Assembly: GCA_021819345.1 (NCBI GenBank)
Contig: JAKARG010000001.1
Coordinates: 1-32,421, forward strand
DNA from: Actinomycetes bacterium
Lineage (GTDB): Bacteria; Actinomycetota; Acidimicrobiia; Acidimicrobiales; Palsa-688
Direction: 5' to 3'
DNA length: 32,421 bases
Shown here: positions 15,417-23,245 of the stretch, piece after piece
Position numbering within the stretch: position 1 is the stretch's first letter
Layout: the number at the start of each line of letters is the position of its first letter
The notes under the pieces: generated by a model
Databases searched by the model: none
What the model was told of the DNA's origin: nothing
What the model saw: only the letters and a program-made list of their open reading frames with translations
Translations under genes and position numbers: made by a program

Positions 15417-16477
15417 GTGGCCCAAGTGGTCGTCGCCACGGCGGACGGGGTGGTGAGCGTCGAGGCGACGGGCGGGGTGGCGGCCGGCCTGGCTGGGCGC
15501 CGGGTGCGGGCGCTCGCTCCGGCGTCGTGGCGCACTCTCTGGGCCGCCCTCGACGGCGGGGAGATCTGGAGGTGCCGGGACGGGACCTGGGAGCGAGTGG
15601 TTGCGCTCGCCTCGGATGGCGGCGCCGAGGCCCTCGAAGTCCGCTGCCTCGCCGGCACCCGGGCCAACGACGAGGGCGGGATCCTCGCCGGCACCACGGC
15701 GGTGGGATCCTGCGCTCGGCCGATGAGGGACGGAGGTTCGTGGCCAGGATCGACATCGACGCAGGCGTGCACCGGGTGGTGACCGCCAAGGCCGGCAGGG
15801 TGCTTGCCGCCGCCGCCGGCGGGCTGTGGTCGAGCGACGACCAGGACGAGACCTGGCGGCTCGCCACGGCGGGCCTCGAGGAGACCTACTGCCGCTCGGT
15901 CGCGGTCTGCGGGTCGACGATCCCGCTCTCCGCGTCGGCCGGCCCCCGGGGCGAGCGCGCCGGGCTCTATCGCTCCGGGGACGGAGGTGGCTCCTTCGAA
16001 CGCTGCCGCAGTGGGCTCCCCGATCACCTCCCGGGCAACATCGACAGCCTGTGCCTCGACGCGCTCCCAGACGGGAGCCTGGCCGCCTTCGCCACCTCCT
16101 CGGGTGAGCTCTACGTCTCCGCCGACGAGGGCGGGACCTGGGAGCGGGCGGCCACCGGGCTGGCGGACCCGCGCGGGGTGCTCGTCTGGCCCCGGGCTCC
16201 GGCTGGCCCCGGGGTCCGGCTGGCCATGTGCTCCGGCCCGGCTCCGGCCCGGCCGGCGCTCCAGTCAGCCGGTCCGGTCCGGTTGGCTAACCCGCCGTCG
16301 GCGAGGGCAGCGGGGTGTGGTCGCGGCCGGCGGGAGAGGAGGTCGGCCGACCGAGGAGGAAGCCCTGCCCGAGCGGAACGCCGAGCTCCAGCAGGCTCTC
16401 GTGCTCGGCCCGGGTCTCGATCCCCTCGGCGACCAGGTTGCACCCGGTCCGCTCGGCCACGTCGACCAAGGCTCTGA
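15417..16477 (+). pseudogene. BNR/Asp-box beta-propeller protein, frameshifted
   Basis: Starting at a GTG (15417), the frame reads AQVVVATADGVVSVEATGG and on to GGILAGTTAVG near 15705, then loses sense and stops at 15782. The +1-shifted frame continues with ILRSADEGRRF, SSDDQDETW, RSGDGGGSFE and SADEGGTWE, which are Asp-box repeats of a sialidase/BNR-type propeller. One additional G in the run at 15704-15706 would restore one protein. Such propellers usually bind ligands or act as assembly factors; no signal peptide is visible. The end is uncertain: the downstream frame stays open to 16477, overlapping the opposite glycosyltransferase gene by about 190 bases, and the part after about 16200 looks non-coding. 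It may be a decayed gene or an assembly error. Confidence 0.65.
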
Positions 16478-19337
16478 CGAGAGCCTGGCGGGCCGGGTCA
16501 CCAGGCAGCCCGCGCACCCATCCGGCGTCGAGCTTGCCGATCTCGGGTCCGTGCTCTTCGAGCAGGTGCAGGGTGTCGTAGGCGGGCACGATCCCCGACA
16601 GCGCGAGGGTGGTCCCGACCGGGAGGGTGCCGACCAGCTCGACCAGCTCCTCCTCGGAGGCGATCCTGCGGTGGTCGAGCTCGAGGACGACCGGCCGAGA
16701 GGCCCCGCTGAGGGCGTGGGAGAGGGCCAAGCCGGCTCTGAGCAGCCCGGGTGACACGTTGATCGAGATCCAGGAGCTCCCGGGGAGCGAGGCTGCGGCT
16801 GCCACCCCGGCCCGGGCGAGCAGCAGCTCGAGCTCGATCCCGGCCCCGACCGAGGCGGCCTGGGCCAAGCGGTCGGCGGGGCCGATGCCGTCGTCGAAGC
16901 GGGTCAGGACCTCGTAGCCGACCACGGCTCCGCTCCGTAGGTCGACGACCGGTTGGAACACGGTGCGAAAGCCGCTCTGCCTCGATCTGCCGGGACGGTC
17001 GGGATCCGGGTCGCGGACCGAAGTGGCGGCCGCAGGAGCCGCGGGGGCGGCCCCGAAGAGCCCCGGCGCCGGGCTCCCCCCGAAGTGCAGCACCGAGGCC
17101 CAGTCGACCGCCGGAGGGCTCGCGATCACCGACGCAGCCGTCGTCGGCCCTGCCAGCGGCGCCTGCGCCGGGCGGTAGAGCCAGGAGCGGAGGTGCGCCC
17201 AGAGGTCCCGCACCGTGTTCCCGAGGCCGATGAAGGCGACCAGGGCGTAGGCGAGGAGCACCGTGTTGAGCCCGGCGTAGACGCCGTTGACCACCCGGTC
17301 GCCCACCACGTCGCGCCACAGCGTGAAGCCGGCGAGGCCGAGGATGAGCCAGGGCATGACGACGAACACGAGGCTCGGGACGGTGCGGTCCCGCACCTTC
17401 GGGGTGCGCCCGAAGACGCTCTTGTCACCGGTGAGCCACTGCACCACGGAGTCGAAGACACCGGCCAGGTTGATCGGCAGCAGGATCAGGTTGAAGCCGT
17501 AGATCCGCGCGACGTCGGTCCATTTGTACCCGCAGCTGCGCAGGTCGCTCGCCATCGCGGCGAAATAGGGAAGAGCGATGAGGCCGAGCAACGGGGTGAC
17601 GAGCTCGTTGCGGAACGGATAGCCGAGGAGCAGCACGAGCGACAGCGACGCCCAGGTGATCGATGCCAGGTAGTTGGTCCGCAGCAGCGTCTCGCTCACC
17701 GGGACGCTCAGGCCGAGCTTCTTGCGCTCCTTGCGGTAGCGGCGCAGCTTGCCGAGGATCAGGAGGCCCCCGTTGGCCCAGCGGCGCCGCTGGATGCAGA
17801 GCGCGCCGAAGTCCGGCGGGGTGGCCGAGTACGCCAGGCGCTCGGGGAAGTTGACCAGCTTCCAGCCGTGGCGGGCGAGGTCGAGGGTGGACTCGGTGTC
17901 CTCGATCACCGTCCGGTCCTGGATGTAGCGGCGGATCTCCCAGTTGCCCTCGTAGTGGGACTCGCAGATCTCGTCGAGGGCGCGCTTGCGCAGCACTGCG
18001 TTGGCTCCCACCCAGAAGGTGGCGTCGTAGTGGCAGAGCCCCTGGTGCTGTTGGTACTGGAGGTCGGTGGTCGCGCCGGCGAGTCGCTCGATCCTCGTCT
18101 CGGCACCGGGGTAGGAGCTGTAGGGGGTCTGGGCCACGGCAGCCCGGGAGTGCTCGGACTGCTCCAGGAGGTGCACCATCCTCAGGCAGTACTCCGGCAT
18201 GAGGATGCTGTCGGCGTCGAGGGTGGCCACGAAGTCGGGGTCGGGCACCACCAAGTCGGCGGTGCCGCTCGTGGTCGGCACGAGCACCCTGCCCTGGAGG
18301 GTCTCCAGGTCCTGGTAGGCCCCGCCCATGAGGCCGATGTAGCTGTTCAGGTTCATCGCCTTGTTGGCGTCGTGGCTCGAAGAGGCGTAGCGCTTGCGCT
18401 CGAAGCTCGACAGCTCCGCCCGGAAGGTCCACACCAGGCGGCGGTGGAGCTGGCGCAGGCGCTCGGGGCCGAGGATCGCGCCGTCTTCGGCGGCTGCACG
18501 CAGGGCGGTGGCGGTGAGCGTGAAGTCCGCAGCGAGGCCACCGAGCACCTCGTTCACGAAGAATCGGTCTGCGTGGTCGAGGATCTCCTCGGCGGCGGAC
18601 TGCTCCTCCAGCCACTGGACGGCCCACTCGTAGTCGGTGGCGAGGCCGAGCAGGTCCTCTCGGTGGCGCTCCTCCTGCCTCGGGCGCCCCTCGAAGGCAT
18701 CGAGAGCGGCAGCGAAGCGACCGGCGGGCTCCGCCAGGAGCTCTTGGACCTGGCCGGGCAGCGCCCTGGCGGCGGCGAGCGCTGCCTGGTCGGCCTCGGC
18801 CAGCGGGTCGGGCGGGTCGTCGATCAGTAGCACGATGCGCAGGTGCGGGTACTCCTGGAGCGCTGCGGAGAGCAGCGTCGTGCGGATCACCCGCCGATCC
18901 TCCTTGTAGGAGGGCACGAGCACGGTGAGGGTCGGGTCGGTGTGGGAGAAGAACTCGTCGAGCGCTGCCCGAGGAACCCGTCGGTGGCTCTTGGTCCGGT
19001 AGAGGTAACCCAACCTGCAGGCGAGGTAGGCCAGCGCGGAGAGGGTGAGGAACGTCACCACGAGCAGGTAGACGGCGGCTTCGACCTCGGAGCGGGTGCT
19101 CGTGCCCCCAGGAGCGTCGAGCTCGCCGACCAGCCAGGAGACGAAGTAGGCGCACCAGGCTCCGACGGTGACCACGATGGCGAGGCGGCCGACGGCTATC
19201 CGACCCTCGGTGACGGTGGTCGCAGCGATCGGCCCGCTTCGCCGGTCGGCGCCGAGCTGGCGTCTCCTCGCGGGCTCGGTCGTCTCGGTCGAACTGGGTC
19301 GGGGCGGGATGGGAGTGCTCCTAGGCCGGGACGGCAC
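16287..19337 (-). CDS. Membrane family 2 glycosyltransferase fused to a degenerate EAL domain
   Basis: The 1016-residue protein (GTG at 19337) has two N-terminal membrane helices (about 50-70 and 86-110). A GT2 catalytic domain follows: VLVPSYKED, LLIDDP (171-175), DAD (374-376), VIEDTES and QRRRW (516-520), the hallmarks of processive polysaccharide synthases. About 185 residues, largely helical, are inserted between LLIDDP and DAD. Further membrane helices span about 555-710. Residues about 785-1000 form an EAL domain: EVLTR (Glu809), INVSP (Asn860), LEL (Glu886), Lys935, AEGIET (Glu971) and GQGFLLGRP. The DDFG metal motif is replaced by SGIV (914-917), and the second Glu of the usual ELTE is His889. 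Phosphodiesterase activity is therefore unlikely, and c-di-GMP binding is the better guess. It probably exports an extracellular polysaccharide under second-messenger control. The GTG start is chosen because the upstream frame enters the divergent gene and looks non-coding. Confidence 0.88.
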   Translation of the reverse strand: MPSRPRSTPIPPRPSSTETTEPARRRQLGADRRSGPIAATTVTEGRIAVGRLAIVVTVGAWCAYFVSWLVGELDAPGGTSTRSEVEAAVYLLVVTFLTLSALAYLACRLGYLYRTKSHRRVPRAALDEFFSHTDPTLTVLVPSYKEDRRVIRTTLLSAALQEYPHLRIVLLIDDPPDPLAEADQAALAAARALPGQVQELLAEPAGRFAAALDAFEGRPRQEERHREDLLGLATDYEWAVQWLEEQSAAEEILDHADRFFVNEVLGGLAADFTLTATALRAAAEDGAILGPERLRQLHRRLVWTFRAELSSFERKRYASSSHDANKAMNLNSYIGLMGGAYQDLETLQGRVLVPTTSGTADLVVPDPDFVATLDADSILMPEYCLRMVHLLEQSEHSRAAVAQTPYSSYPGAETRIERLAGATTDLQYQQHQGLCHYDATFWVGANAVLRKRALDEICESHYEGNWEIRRYIQDRTVIEDTESTLDLARHGWKLVNFPERLAYSATPPDFGALCIQRRRWANGGLLILGKLRRYRKERKKLGLSVPVSETLLRTNYLASITWASLSLVLLLGYPFRNELVTPLLGLIALPYFAAMASDLRSCGYKWTDVARIYGFNLILLPINLAGVFDSVVQWLTGDKSVFGRTPKVRDRTVPSLVFVVMPWLILGLAGFTLWRDVVGDRVVNGVYAGLNTVLLAYALVAFIGLGNTVRDLWAHLRSWLYRPAQAPLAGPTTAASVIASPPAVDWASVLHFGGSPAPGLFGAAPAAPAAATSVRDPDPDRPGRSRQSGFRTVFQPVVDLRSGAVVGYEVLTRFDDGIGPADRLAQAASVGAGIELELLLARAGVAAAASLPGSSWISINVSPGLLRAGLALSHALSGASRPVVLELDHRRIASEEELVELVGTLPVGTTLALSGIVPAYDTLHLLEEHGPEIGKLDAGWVRGLPGDPARQALVRALVDVAERTGCNLVAEGIETRAEHESLLELGVPLGQGFLLGRPTSSPAGRDHTPLPSPTAG

Positions 19338-19456
19338 CGGGTCGGCCGCCGCCAGTGGTTGTATCGGATGCCTGCACCCTGAGCCGACCGCGCTCGGTGC
19401 GACGCAGAAATCGCGGAAGAAGCTGCACTCCTGCCGGTCGGCCCGCTGCCCCCACT

Positions 19457-19462
19457 TACCCT
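19457..19462 (+). promoter_or_regulatory. Possible leaderless -10 element
   Basis: TACCCT lies six bases before the GTG start of the GH18 gene, the spacing expected for a leaderless actinobacterial transcript (TANNNT). No good -35 is seen. Confidence 0.3.
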
Positions 19463-19468
19463 CGTGGC

Positions 19469-21031
19469 GTGAGCAGATCCCCCGACCTGGTCCCTTCCGT
19501 CGCGCCCGCTGCCGGGGATCTCCGGTTGTCCCGTAGCCGGCTCGGCGCCGTGGTGCTCGTTGCCCTGGCGCTCGTCGGTGCGTCGGTGTGGACGGTGCGC
19601 AGCGCCGTGGGCCCCAAGCCACCCGAGCCGGCCGTCACCTGGTACGCCCCCTACGTCGACGCCACGCTGACGCCGACTTACCAGTTCCAGCTCCCCGCCG
19701 ACGATCCGGCTCGCCAGATAGTGCTCGGCTTCGTCGTCGCCTCGCGCTCCGAGGGGTGCGTCCCCTCCTGGGGCGACTACTACAGCCTCGGGCAGGCGGC
19801 GAGCGCGCTCGCCCTCGACGCCCGGGTGGCCCAGGTGCGCGAGGACGGGGGAACGCCGATCGTCTCCTTCGGCGGCCAGGCCAACACCGGCCTCGCCGAC
19901 GCCTGCACCGACCAGGCGGCCCTGCGAGCTGCCTACAGCCAGGTGATCAGCCGCTACGACCTGTCGGTCGTGAACTTCGACGTGGAAGGGGCTGCCCTCG
20001 CCGATGCGGCCGGCAACCTGCGCCGGGCCCGGGCGCTCGCCTCACTGCAGGCTGCGGCCCGGGCAGATCACCGGAGCCTCGCCGTCTGGCTGACCGTCCC
20101 GGTTGCCCGGAGCGGCCTGACGCCTGCGGTGGCCGGCCTGGTGCGGACCACACTTCGGGCCGGGGTCGAGCTCGCCGGGGTCGACGTCATGGCCATGGAC
20201 TTCGGACCGCCGGTAGCCGACATGGAGACGGCGGTGCAGCAGGCGCTCGGGGCCAGCGCCGGCCAGCTCGGCGCGATCTACCGCCAGGTCGGCATCCGCC
20301 TCGACTCGACCGAGGTGTGGGCGCATCTCGGGGTGACGGTGATGATCGGCCAGAACAACAGCGCGGGGGAGACCTTCACCACCCTCGACGCGCACCGCCT
20401 GGTGAGCTTCGCCACCGAGGTCCACCTGGCGCGGGTGTCGGCCTGGTCGATCAACCGCGACCGTCAGTGCGGCGGCGAGTTCCCCGTGCTCGCCGTCGAG
20501 TCCAACACCTGCAGCGGAGTTGCCCAGTCGACCCTCGAGTTCAGCCACATCTTCTCCGCGCTGCGGGGCAGCGCGCTCCGCACCAGCGGCCGCACCCCTG
20601 CGCCCTACGTGCCGAGCACCACCGACAACCCGGCCACGAGCCCGTTCCCGATCTGGAACCCCACGGCGGCCTACGTGAGCGGCTACAAGGTCGTCCGGGA
20701 GGGCTATGTGTACCAGGCCAAGTGGTACAACCAGGGCTCGGACCCCGCGGCCGCGCAGGCCGAGGACCCCTCGCAGTCGCCCTGGGAGCTGATCGGACCC
20801 GTCCTGCCCGGCGAGCACGCCCCGAAGCTGCCCACCCTGGCAGCCGGGACCTACCCGGCTTGGTCCCCGGTGGTGGCCTACCAGGCCGGTGCGGAGGTGC
20901 TGCGAGACGGCCTCCCCTACGTGGCCAAGTGGTACTCGAAGGGCGACGATCCGCTCGCCGCGGCCGACGGCTCTGCCTCCTCGCCGTGGTCTCCGGCCTA
21001 CACCCTTCCCGGGGAGCCGGCACCCGGCTGA
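19469..21031 (+). CDS. Membrane-anchored GH18 glycoside hydrolase with two chitin-binding modules
   Basis: The 520-residue protein starts at GTG 19469. A hydrophobic helix (about 25-42) after a basic stretch acts as signal anchor, so the enzyme faces outward. Residues about 55-370 form a GH18 barrel: SFGGQANT, the catalytic VNFDVEG (Asp171, Glu173) and VDVMAMDFG. Two C-terminal modules of CBM5/12 type follow, each with an entry Trp, a Y-x-x-G-x-x-V/L element and an AKWY motif (about 390-450 and 460-515). GH18 enzymes cleave beta-1,4-linked N-acetylglucosamine polymers such as chitin. It is divergent from the glycosyltransferase-EAL gene (131 bases between starts), suggesting that it trims or releases the polymer made by that synthase, or degrades environmental chitin. 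Confidence 0.85.
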   Translation: MSRSPDLVPSVAPAAGDLRLSRSRLGAVVLVALALVGASVWTVRSAVGPKPPEPAVTWYAPYVDATLTPTYQFQLPADDPARQIVLGFVVASRSEGCVPSWGDYYSLGQAASALALDARVAQVREDGGTPIVSFGGQANTGLADACTDQAALRAAYSQVISRYDLSVVNFDVEGAALADAAGNLRRARALASLQAAARADHRSLAVWLTVPVARSGLTPAVAGLVRTTLRAGVELAGVDVMAMDFGPPVADMETAVQQALGASAGQLGAIYRQVGIRLDSTEVWAHLGVTVMIGQNNSAGETFTTLDAHRLVSFATEVHLARVSAWSINRDRQCGGEFPVLAVESNTCSGVAQSTLEFSHIFSALRGSALRTSGRTPAPYVPSTTDNPATSPFPIWNPTAAYVSGYKVVREGYVYQAKWYNQGSDPAAAQAEDPSQSPWELIGPVLPGEHAPKLPTLAAGTYPAWSPVVAYQAGAEVLRDGLPYVAKWYSKGDDPLAAADGSASSPWSPAYTLPGEPAPG

Positions 21032-21084
21032 GCCGGCGGGCAGCCGGCCGAGCCGAGCCCAGCTAGCCCGGCCCAGGTCGGCCG

Positions 21085-21111
21085 AGGTGAGATCACTGGA
21101 TCAGCTCACCT
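21085..21111. terminator. Hairpin between convergent GH18 and G1-protease genes
   Basis: AGGTGAG (21085-21091) pairs with CTCACCT (21105-21111), with an inner GATC pairing. It overlaps the stop of the minus-strand G1 protease gene. A second GC hairpin, GCCGGC at 21032-21037 and 21043-21048, directly follows the GH18 stop. Confidence 0.4.
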
Positions 21112-22966
21112 TGGCGGTCACCACGTCGGAGCGCACGCCGCCGGCGACCACGTAGAAGCGGTTGGTCCGTAACAGCTCGACGCGGATCAGGGCAGTGCCG
21201 TTGCCGGCGGGCGTGGCAGCGGTCGTGGCCGCAGCCCTCGGGAAGAAGCTCGTCGCCGCGAACGGCTCGTCGTAGAGCACGACCTTCTGGCCGGGGCGGT
21301 CGGTTGTCACGCGGATGGCGACCATTCCCGGGTCGCTCAGCGGGGCGGGGCTGGAGACGAACACCTCGACCGGCGGGTCGGTGATCTCCACCGGTGCCGA
21401 CGGCTCCGAGGGAGCTCCCTCGCCGGCGGAGCCGACGGCCGTCGCGGTGAACTCGAAGCTCCCAGCGGGGAGCCCGGACATCGTGACTGTGGTCGTACGG
21501 GAGAAGACGGTCCGTCCCCGACCGCCGAGGAGATGGGCGGTGACGAAGTAGCCCTCGATCGCGCCCTGACCCAACACCGGGCTCGAGGGCGGGTCCCAGG
21601 AGACGGTCGCTTCTCCGGGGCCGGTGGGCGACGCCACGGGCTGACCGGGGGGCCCGAGCGCGGCAGCTGCGGTGGTGGCCGACGAGGTCGCAGCCGGGAG
21701 GGTGACCGTCGCCGGCGAGGAGGGCGGCGAGCTCCAGCCGCCGGCGTTGGTCGCAATGACTTCGAAGCGGTACGTGCTTCCCGGCGAGAGGCCGGTGAGC
21801 GTCGCCGAGGGCGAGGACGTGGAGCCGACCACGACCGGCGACCCGCCCGCTCGGAGCCGTTCGAGGATGTAGGTCTCGACGGGCAGGCCGCCGTCGCCGC
21901 CCGGGGGCTGCCAGTACAGCTCGACGCCCGCTCCGGTCGCTGTGGCCGCCCCTGTCGCGACGGCTACCAGGCCGGTTGGTGGTTCGGGGGGGAGCACGAA
22001 GGTGTCGGTGAAGTCCTGCCCCCCGCCGGGCGAGGCGCCGGGGGCGCCGGCGGCCGCGAGGACATGCCCGGCCGAGCCGACCATGTCGACCTCGTCGGCT
22101 GCGGTCATGTCGGTGGCGAACCACCCCGTCTGGCCGGCGAAGTCGCCGTAGATCCCGGTTCGGCCGAAGCCGACCGACCCGAAGTCGGCCGGCGAGCTCT
22201 GAGTGCCGTCGATCATGGGCGCCTCCTCGATCCACTCGGCGGAGGTCCCCGGCCCCGAGTAGGCGAAGTCCTGCTGGAAGGACCATCCGGCCGTCCGGTC
22301 GGCGAGGTAGATGCTCCAGGTCCCCGGCCCGACCTCCGAGACCCTGGCCGCCATCTGGTCGCCCGGGGACACCGGGGCGGGCGATCCGTCGGGCGCAGCG
22401 ATGGTCACCGCCGGGGCGGGGAGGATCTCCCACCAGGCCGAGTAGCCACTGCCGGGATCCTGGGAGGTGCCCGTCTGGATCAGGTCGGAGTTGGTCACCC
22501 CGTCTACGCCCACCCAGCTGCCCGAAGCGGTCCCGGCTGCGCCGCTCACCGCGGGCACCGTCCAGGCCCCCTCCGCCCCCTCGATGCCGGTTCCCGAGGT
22601 CACGAGCCCCGACCAGTTGTCGCTCTCGGTGGCCTCGGTCGGGCGCCCCGAGACCATCCGATGCGCAAGCGGCCGGCCGAAGAGGCCCTGGCGGGCGTTC
22701 CCCGGGCCGATCCTGGCCCCCGCGACGCCACCGGGGGGGACGGGACGAGGAGCGTGCCCGCCGAGGACCGGAGGGACCGGAGCGGCTGGCGAAAGCGGCG
22801 TTGCCGCGTGGGCGGCTGGGGCCTCGGGGGCGACCACCACGACGGCGACGAGGACCGTCGCAGCGACGAGGAGCGTCGAGGCGAGCCGCAGCCCGCCGTT
22901 GGCTCGCTCACAGCGCGGAGTCGAGGCCGGCTCGGGACTGGCCGCTAGTGGTCTGGTCCAGCTCAT
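21101..22966 (-). CDS. Secreted G1 (eqolisin) glutamic protease with fibronectin III domains
   Basis: The 621-residue protein has a long signal peptide (hydrophobic core about 29-46, probable cleavage after AHA at residue 54). The G1 peptidase domain (about 115-290) begins SDNWSGLV and contains GSWVGVDG, LIQTG (Gln164, catalytic) and SAEWIEEAP (Glu244, catalytic), with ADFGSVGF following. The catalytic Gln-Glu pair works at acid pH. Two fibronectin III domains follow (about 330-425 and 430-520; VELYWQPPGGDGG and ATVSWDPPSSP), then a C-terminal beta-rich domain of about 100 residues. G1 proteases were first known in fungi, but bacterial homologues occur in acidophiles. It is divergent from the S53 protease. 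Both are probably secreted digestive or wall-associated enzymes. Confidence 0.9.
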   Translation of the reverse strand: MSWTRPLAASPEPASTPRCERANGGLRLASTLLVAATVLVAVVVVAPEAPAAHAATPLSPAAPVPPVLGGHAPRPVPPGGVAGARIGPGNARQGLFGRPLAHRMVSGRPTEATESDNWSGLVTSGTGIEGAEGAWTVPAVSGAAGTASGSWVGVDGVTNSDLIQTGTSQDPGSGYSAWWEILPAPAVTIAAPDGSPAPVSPGDQMAARVSEVGPGTWSIYLADRTAGWSFQQDFAYSGPGTSAEWIEEAPMIDGTQSSPADFGSVGFGRTGIYGDFAGQTGWFATDMTAADEVDMVGSAGHVLAAAGAPGASPGGGQDFTDTFVLPPEPPTGLVAVATGAATATGAGVELYWQPPGGDGGLPVETYILERLRAGGSPVVVGSTSSPSATLTGLSPGSTYRFEVIATNAGGWSSPPSSPATVTLPAATSSATTAAAALGPPGQPVASPTGPGEATVSWDPPSSPVLGQGAIEGYFVTAHLLGGRGRTVFSRTTTVTMSGLPAGSFEFTATAVGSAGEGAPSEPSAPVEITDPPVEVFVSSPAPLSDPGMVAIRVTTDRPGQKVVLYDEPFAATSFFPRAAATTAATPAGNGTALIRVELLRTNRFYVVAGGVRSDVVTAKVS

Positions 22967-23140
22967 CTCGCCAGGATGGGTGCTCCGGGCGCCCGCCCGT
23001 CACCCGGGTGCGGCGCTTTCCGTGACGGCCACCTCCGGAGGTCGGGCGGGAGCCGAGCGTGGCGAGGCCTTTCCCATCTCGGCGCTCCTGTCCTCGGCGG
23101 GCGTCCGGTACGGCGAGCGGAGCGTCACGGCTCGGCGGAT

Positions 23141-23170
23141 GTGACATTGTCCCACCTTTCGGGCTACCCT
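23141..23170 (+). promoter_or_regulatory. Candidate promoter of the S53 protease gene
   Basis: GTGACA (23141-23146) and TACCCT (23165-23170) are separated by 18 bases. Transcription would begin about 70 bases before the ATG at 23246. The 279-base divergent region 22967-23245 must also hold the promoter of the G1 protease, which I could not place. Confidence 0.4.
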
Positions 23171-23245
23171 CCGCCGAGCTCTAGAGGGGGACAGTCGGGT
23201 CCGGCCCGAAAGCCTCTCGCCAGGTCGCCAACAGGGAGGCAAGCG

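Noticed and set aside
16953..18830. Long plus-strand open frame (625 codons) across the glycosyltransferase gene
   Set aside because: It is the antisense shadow of the GT2-EAL gene. Its protein is a Val/Glu/Gly-rich string with no domain, while the minus strand has clear motifs.
22976..23245. Upstream extension of the S53 protease frame
   Set aside because: The extension lacks a signal peptide, whereas ATG 23246 has a strong ribosome-binding site and is followed directly by one.
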